Shown: positions 58,348 to 64,000 of the stretch, piece by piece | Layout: each line of letters starts with the position of its first letter | Position numbering within the stretch: position 1 is the first letter of the stretch | Assembly (NCBI GenBank): GCA_018873245.2 | Contig: JAEMBT020000006.1 | Coordinates: 12,532,387 to 12,596,386, forward strand | Length of the DNA stretch: 64,000 bases | Direction: 5' to 3' | From: Archegozetes longisetosus | Taxonomy: Eukaryota; Arthropoda; Arachnida; Sarcoptiformes; Trhypochthoniidae | Notes under the pieces: model-generated | Told to the model about the DNA's origin: nothing | The model's input: the letters and a program-made list of their open reading frames with translations, nothing else | The model's database searches: none | Translations under genes and position numbers: made by a program

Positions 58348-60633
58348 TTATGAGAATTTTGAGTCTGAATTTGAAATAACTTTACTGCTAATTGCAATTA
58401 ACACTTCTTGCTAAATTTCCTTAAAAGTTTCTGTTATTACAGTATTGAGTTTTTAAAATAACTCTAAATTTCGAATGAATCTCGAGATACCAAACAATAT
58501 ACTCTATAGTTTATTGTAAAGTATTTTCGGAAAGTCAGGGGAAAAGAAAAATCGCTTATCATTATTGTTGGCTTGTGCTCTACTTAAATGTAAACTAAAC
58601 ACATTTGGACACTTTATTTTGAAATTGAACTTAAAAATCCTATCTTGTTCGCCTCTAGCTTACGTTTTAAGTAGAGAATACAGTATATGCTATACACCAA
58701 CAACAATGCAGTGTGATGTGGTTCAAGGATAATTCTTCGAAAGTCAACTTTCCAAAAAATTCTTTCTTGCTCCATTTAACCTGCTTATCCCAACAGATAC
58801 TTCATTTTATGATTCAACTGATTATAATCTTCTTGAATCGTAATATACGTTGAACTCATCAATACGGAGGTTTGAGCCAAAATTATTCATTTGAAATCTC
58901 TAAGCATGAAATTATTGAAAAATTTTTAACATTAACTAAACCAAAATAAAATTGTAAAAGATCTGAGCTATGGAATTTCTGAATATAAATGCGTTGATAT
59001 TCCATTTATTTTTATCATGAGTATTGAATAATGACTCTTCACTGGATCTCAGTCGATTATGATTATTCTGTAAAAAGAGAGACTTTTCACAAAATGGAGT
59101 TTAAAGAGTAAGGAATATAGGGTTTCGAGTTGACATTCGAAGTCAACCGAACACCCACAGTATAACTTATACACTTATTAAAGAGCACACAATCAATTAT
59201 TATAATCTCAGATGCCATTAGGTTTCTCATAAACTATAAGATAAAATGTATTTTATGTTATAAAACATCTAAAAGCTAGCTTGAGTTTGAATCCTTTGAC
59301 AACATGATCACTTCCAGATCTGTTTTTTGGTGCGATTTATTATCATCTCATGGTTTATATTCATATCAATCAGTACTCTAGTAATCAAGTTAACAGTTTA
59401 TATTTCAAAATATTGGCATACTTTTCACTAACAATATTGTCATTATTGGGCATGTTAATTTATCTAAAACTCTTTATTTAGCTCTTGTTATGAATTTAGT
59501 ATATCGCAAAAGTTTAGGATAGTACCGAAATGGGCTCAAGAATATGAAAAGAACTTTTTGAATCAGATATATGATATCCCAATCAGATTCTTGAATCAGA
59601 ATGGCAATCGTGAAAGTATTTGTTGATTTCATGATTCACTTACTCGACGACAACTTCATTCTTCTTCATCGATATGATCACTGCTAAAGAAGAGACGACC
59701 CGTACCACTAGCTTCTTATTATTTTGGATAGAAATATAAATTAGAGTCAATACTATTGTTGAAATTATGAACTCTTTTAATTTGGATGAAAATAAACTTT
59801 CGCGCGAAAATCGACTGAATATTATTTAAAGCGTTGCGAGAACCTGATTTACTTTTTTGGGTTAAAAATTACTTGACTGAAAATTTTAAGTTCATATCGA
59901 GTTTCACAGTCCATGGGAAGCATCGCTGGCAGAAAAATGATTTGTTTAAGAGAGCAAACATATCTGAAGAGTAGAAGAATTGCCATATTCTCAATACCTT
60001 TTGAATGTTGTTCTCCAATTTTGAGAAGTTGATGAATAAAAGCTAATTTCATAAAAAAAAACTTCGACGTTATATTTAAATATTTTCTAATTTATTATTT
60101 AAATAAATGTTTAATTATTTATTTAGATTTAAATAATTTGTTAGTTTTCTTTTCAAAAAATATTTATGTATGAATCGTTAATATAACTTTTAATAATCTC
60201 TTTGCGTATATCTAATGAAAAGATTGGCTTAAATTATAAATGATTGGAGTTGCTCATTGATATTATTGCAAGATTCATTTTAATAAAGGATTATTTCAAA
60301 ATCAGTACTAAGGACATTTTTAAATATCCTGTTTACTACTTAGGATTTATACAACTGCGGATATACCAATAATGTTAATTGAATCATAAGTTTTATGCTG
60401 GCGTACTATTATTTAATTGAATCGATTCAGTATCAACGATGCAATACATCTCAATAAAACTAATTGATGCGAATTGATTCTGAAGGACAAGCAACTACTG
60501 TGGCAAACATTTAAATATTTTGACTTGACTCACTTTTCATTATTGAATCTCTCTTAAGTCAGAAATCCAACATAAATACTCACAATAAAGTTAGAGATTT
60601 GAATATCATATGAATATTACTAAGTGAAACAAA
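58348..60633. other. Intergenic, no recognised gene
   Basis: 2.3 kb with no supported frame. A weak inverted pair (ATTGTTGGCTTG near 58563 and CCAACAACAATG near 58698) may be a degraded foldback. A 67-codon minus-strand frame at 59849-60052 has no recognisable content. Confidence 0.45.
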
Positions 60634-62354
60634 ATGAATTACAAACTTTGTTATCTTATTATTTGTACCGCTTTTGTGACAGTTCTCAAAGCTAATAATG
60701 GTATTTATCGGTATTTAGAGAATATTTTATTTAAGTATTTCTAAACAATATAATCCAACTAATTGATTTTTATTGAAGAAAACATGGTAGAGAAGTTGAG
60801 AAGTGAATTGTTCAAAAATCGTAAATATGATCGGATGGCAATACCTTTGAACAATTTAAGTGAATCACTTAATGTGAGCATGGACTTCACCTTGGTCAGC
60901 ATCCGAGACTTGGTCAGTAAAGATTTTATGCATTAAGACTACTACTTGAAGCAATAAATTATTTAATTATATTTACTAATATTTGTAAAACAAGGATGTA
61001 AAAAATCAAGTCCTAATAACTGAAGGATGGATAACATTTCAATGGTAGGGATTTTCAGTTGTACTTGAATCCTTTAGAATCGAACTTATTTATAATGATA
61101 GGCATGACAAGCACTTGATGTGGATGCCGCGCGACTACGGCAACATTGATGTTCTTCAAGTTCCATCAAGCGAAGTCTTTTTGCCTGATATTACGCTCTA
61201 TAACGCGGTTGACTATCCCAGCTTGAGAGAAAACATGTTGAAGACCAATGTTATCATTTATCCGAATGGGCTTGTGTTGTGGGTCCCACCTGGAACCTTT
61301 AAGTCTGCTTGTCATCTTGATCTTAAGAGCTGGCCCTTCGATGAACACACCTGTTTTCTGAAGTTTGGTTCGTGGACTTACAACGGATACGTTATGGACG
61401 TCAGACCTACAAGTAATTTTTTTTCTTTGAAATTTAATACAGGTTAAATGATAGTATCAATTATTTTGACTTTGTGCTGTATATGGGGTTGTATCACTGC
61501 GGAGCGTTTGTTATGCTTGTCAACTTCAATTACAGTGATACAATTTCATACTCCGCACAAAGGCCTCAATTTTGTTATGAACTTTTCGGGAAGAATATGA
61601 AAACTTATTTTTTCAGAAAAAAATATCGAGTTGGATAATTATTGGAAGAATCCTGAATGGGAGATAACCTACACTAATGTGACTCGAGCTGAAAAGTTTT
61701 ATCCATGTTGTAAAGAGCCATATCCTAGTGTCTCATTTTATTTGAAAATTCATCACAAGATATCTCTATATCAATACACAATCTTTGTTCCAGCGATTGT
61801 TGCAATAGTTTTGAGTCTTATTTCATTTTGGTTCCCCTTAGATCAACTATTCGTTTTGTTTTAAATGGATTCAGTTTAGTGTTGCTAACTATGCTTTTGC
61901 TCTATCTGGCAAACAAATTGGGTTTTGGATCATTTGGCACTCCCTATTTAAGTTCGTCTCTAGCTCTTATATTTAATGCATATTTCAGACCATTTGTTCG
62001 GAAAGTTGAAATTAGTTTATAAATTCATTATAACTTTTGATAATTAATCTAATAGTCCGCTATCTAAGCCTCACGACTCTATTAATTGGTTTCTCACTTA
62101 TATGGTCCACAATCGGCTATAATTTGTCTTTGTTGAGGTGTCGAATGCCAGTTATTGCTGCCAAAATCGCAACACCACTGATTCATGTATTGTATACTCA
62201 TTCTGAACACGAAACTGTTCGATTGACACAAGCGGACGACTCACTACAAAGTGGAAAAAAGATATCAGAACCAAATTTTGAGGACCTGGTTACTGTTATC
62301 GATAAAGTAGTTTTCGTTATTTTCACGGTTGCTATATTTTTAGTTCATATTTAG
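60634..62354 (+). CDS. Cys-loop (nicotinic-type) receptor subunit, with apparent frameshift
   Basis: Exons 60634-60700, 60779-60912, 60995-61044, 61102-61412 and one from 61618 onward join in frame. There is a signal peptide (MNYKLCYLIICTAFVTVLKA). The extracellular domain has the loop EGWITFQWHDKHLMWMPRD, the Cys-loop CHLDLKSWPFDEHTC (13 residues between cysteines) and a loop C with vicinal cysteines YPCCKEPYP, a mark of nAChR alpha subunits. TM1 (TIFVPAIVAIVLSLISFWF) follows. The frame then breaks at GGTTCCCCTTAG (61831-61842), one base short, before RSTIRFVLNG and TM2-TM3 (FSLVLLTMLLLYLA, LSSSLALIFNAYF). The last block to 62354 carries FEDLVTVIDKVVFVIFTVAIF (TM4). The junction between about 61990 and 62060 is unclear. 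TM2 lacks the usual acidic and leucine pattern, so channel properties are uncertain. Confidence 0.7.
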
Positions 62355-62867
62355 ATTGTGACTCTAAATGAGACCAATCAATCAATGAATACAGATTTTT
62401 CCTAATGATTTCAACTATATCACAGCTTCAACTATATTCTAAGCTTTAACTAAACACTTCGATCAACCCAAGCTTATCTACATAGAATTAGAATAGTATT
62501 TAAGAAACAATGATATTGAACACTGAAATTTGAATCACAATGCTAATGCTATTTTAAAGGGGAAGCTTTTAGGAAAACGAGACTTTTGAATCGCAAATAG
62601 TAGAAAGATGGAGTTGATTTGGACATTTATTTTTCTAAAACAAGCTTTGCTTATCGCTTGATGCTTTAATATTATTTGCTTAGTATTTTTGCAAAAATCA
62701 ACATTAATGACTAGTTATAAACTTGTATGAAAGTCTAAATATTTTGTATAGTTTTCTTCAATAAATCTAATAAAATTTCGAAATTCAACTTTTATTGTTG
62801 TCAAATTGACAAGCCTTGAATTATTTCTCGCCGTGAAGTGAACCTACAGTAATTGCTATTATATTAT

Positions 62868-62942
62868 ATTAGTATTTAACATTGAAAATGTCGGAAAGTT
62901 AGAACCAATAACGTATCGAAAATCGACAATTTCAATGTTAAA
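62868..62942. repeat. Short hairpin
   Basis: TTAGTATTTAACATTGAAAAT is mirrored by ATTTCAATGTTAAATCCTAA, a stem of about 20 bp with mismatches. It is probably a solo foldback remnant. Confidence 0.4.
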
Positions 62943-63049
62943 TCCTAATATATAGAGTTGTGCGAAACCAGGGCCACATTTTCTTTCATTGCAAACCATC
63001 AGTTCTTTTTGCACACTTTTTCAAAGTTTCCAGAATGCAGCCACCGGTT

Positions 63050-63480
63050 ACTAGTAATCGATTACTTGATTACTTAGCAAAATAACCGGTTACTGGTTAC
63101 TCGGTTATGCGAATTGTTGCTTTCTCGGTTGCTCTTTAAATTTTCCCCAATTATTTTATTAGTTTATTTTTGTTGTTTTAACGATTAATTGATATCGATA
63201 TCAAATACCATGTCGTAAACAAACATTTTTGTTTATAATACATGAATTTTTAAAAATTAATAATATGCCACTATAAATCGCTGTAATTAAAAGCAATTCT
63301 AACAAATTCTATTAAAATCTACAACCTTTAAACGATTCTATAATTAATCATTTCGATAGTTTTGGTCTTAATAAGACAATTTCTACAAAACAGCCGAAAA
63401 AGCAACCGAGTAATCGATTACTTTGACTGTAACAGCAATCAAGTAACTCGTTACTTCGTAGTAGCCAGATTCGCATAACT
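63050..63480. repeat. Inverted-repeat element with TAACCGGTTACT / TAATCGATTACT motifs
   Basis: The left part (63050-63130) has GGTTACTAGTAATCGATTAC and ACCGGTTACTGGTTAC. The right part (63390-63480) has GTAATCGATTACTTTGACTG and GTAACTCGTTACTTCG, with ATTCGCATAACTCC mirroring GGTTATGCGAATTG. Repeated TAACNNGTTACT motifs at both ends are reminiscent of hAT non-autonomous elements. The interior is AT-rich and non-coding. Confidence 0.5.
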
Positions 63481-63549
63481 CCAATAAAATATTGATTATA
63501 ACTGTCAATCAAACTTAATTGTTATTAATAGAATTGTAGAAACTCAAAA

Positions 63550-63698
63550 TATAGATACTTTTATAACCTTAATATCTGCAAATACGGGCTGTCATATTAG
63601 TAGATTCAGTGAAGGAAGTCTTAATCGAGACTTGATTAGTGACATGGATGTCAATCACAATCCACTCATGATATGGAATGTCAACATTTATTCTGTGG
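63550..63698 (+). CDS. Possible exon of an unrecognised gene
   Basis: An open stretch reading FITLISANTGCHISRFSE and then DMDVNHNPLMIWNVNIYSV ends at a good donor (GTG|GTAAGT). I do not recognise it, and no partner exon is visible before the window ends. Confidence 0.2.
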
Positions 63699-63751
63699 TA
63701 AGTGCATTTGAGAATATATTAAACAGTAGCGCATTTGTCCGACGGTTACAT

Positions 63752-63860
63752 AACAGTTCAGCGCAAAAAATTCAGCGCATTAAGATTCAGCCAACACAAT
63801 TCAGCGCACAAAATTTAAGCACAAAGACAATACAGCGCTTTTATAATCCAGCGCATATTA
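63752..63860. repeat. Array of an (A)TTCAGCGCA unit
   Basis: The core CAGCGCA/CAGCGCT recurs about five times in 110 bp with AT-rich linkers of 8-20 bases (TTCAGCGCAAAAAATTCAGC, ATTCAGCGCACAAAA, TACAGCGCTT, TCCAGCGCATA). The layout is like the ATCCCGACA arrays at 48175 and may be one end of a transposon whose other end lies outside the window. Confidence 0.45.
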
Positions 63861-64000
63861 AAATTCTAAAACCATTATTAAAACTGGTATTCAAATATGC
63901 TATAAAAATAACAAAAATTATATATATATATATATATAAACATCCACAAATAAAATAAAACGAAAGATTATGGGCTTACACTCCTTTTCATAACAATAAA

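Noticed and set aside
59849-60052. 67-codon minus-strand frame
   Set aside because: No recognisable content, no signal or anchor pattern, no neighbouring exons.
61440-61617. Coding continuation of receptor exon 4
   Set aside because: The frame past 61412 closes within ten codons; the sequence has intron character between a GTAATT donor and the TTTTTTCAG acceptor.
61801-61841. A 34-bp intron (GTTTTG...CCTTAG) that would repair the receptor frame
   Set aside because: It would remove typical TM1 residues (LSLISFWF) and is shorter than any other intron in the window; a missing base is the simpler reading.
63550-63698. Assigning the last exon-like stretch to the receptor gene or a P450
   Set aside because: Its translation matches neither family, and it lies 1.2 kb after a complete TM4 and stop.

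Overview
The window is animal nuclear DNA, very AT-rich, with short GT-AG introns (often 50-100 bp) and animal orthologues that can be traced exon by exon. The gene set (CYP3-like and CYP2-like P450s, a trypsin-like protease, an ELOVL elongase, a white-like ABCG transporter, a divergent nicotinic-type receptor) suggests an arthropod. The compact introns and the secreted DOPA-dioxygenase-like gene would suit an acariform mite. That placement is inference; no species marker was read.

Layout. 1-5060: two tandem CYP3-like P450 genes on the minus strand, duplicated with about 1 kb of 5' flank; a foldback MITE sits in one flank only. 5190-9349: a decayed Tc1/mariner transposon, the 3' fragment of a protease gene, then an intact trypsin-like protease. 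10123-11131: a Rab-like GTPase with an acylation-type N terminus. 12466-13602: an ELOVL elongase. 13603-17450: transposon foldbacks. 17451-22218: a divergent pair, an FKBP52-like immunophilin and RCC2. 23870-30330: a second divergent pair, ABCF3 and API5. 31080-34535: a 13-exon ABCG transporter. 36162-40430: a decayed CYP2-like P450. 40452-42222: several non-autonomous transposons. 42465-44206: a third CYP3-like P450 copy, on the plus strand, with a one-base frameshift. 45250-45755: an internally deleted mariner. 46642-50444: a stearoyl-CoA-type desaturase whose first exon and 5' flank are duplicated as a roughly 265-bp inverted repeat. 51794-53577: exons of a sushi-domain secreted protein with disrupted reading. 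55103-55698: a secreted DOPA-dioxygenase-like protein. 57895-58347: a small basic single-pass membrane protein. 60634-62354: a Cys-loop receptor with an apparent frameshift. 63000-63860: more repeats.

The housekeeping genes (FKBP, RCC2, ABCF3, API5) have complete frames across all junctions and lengths close to those of their animal orthologues, so sequence quality there is good. ELOVL and the desaturase act on fatty acyl-CoA at the ER, and P450s use ER electron transfer, but nothing shows that these neighbours work together. The accessory families (P450, protease, sushi protein) show recent duplication and decay. At least fifteen non-autonomous DNA elements, several with clear target-site duplications, lie between genes and in introns. 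I recognised no retrovirus, LTR element, Polinton, CRISPR array, rRNA or convincing tRNA.
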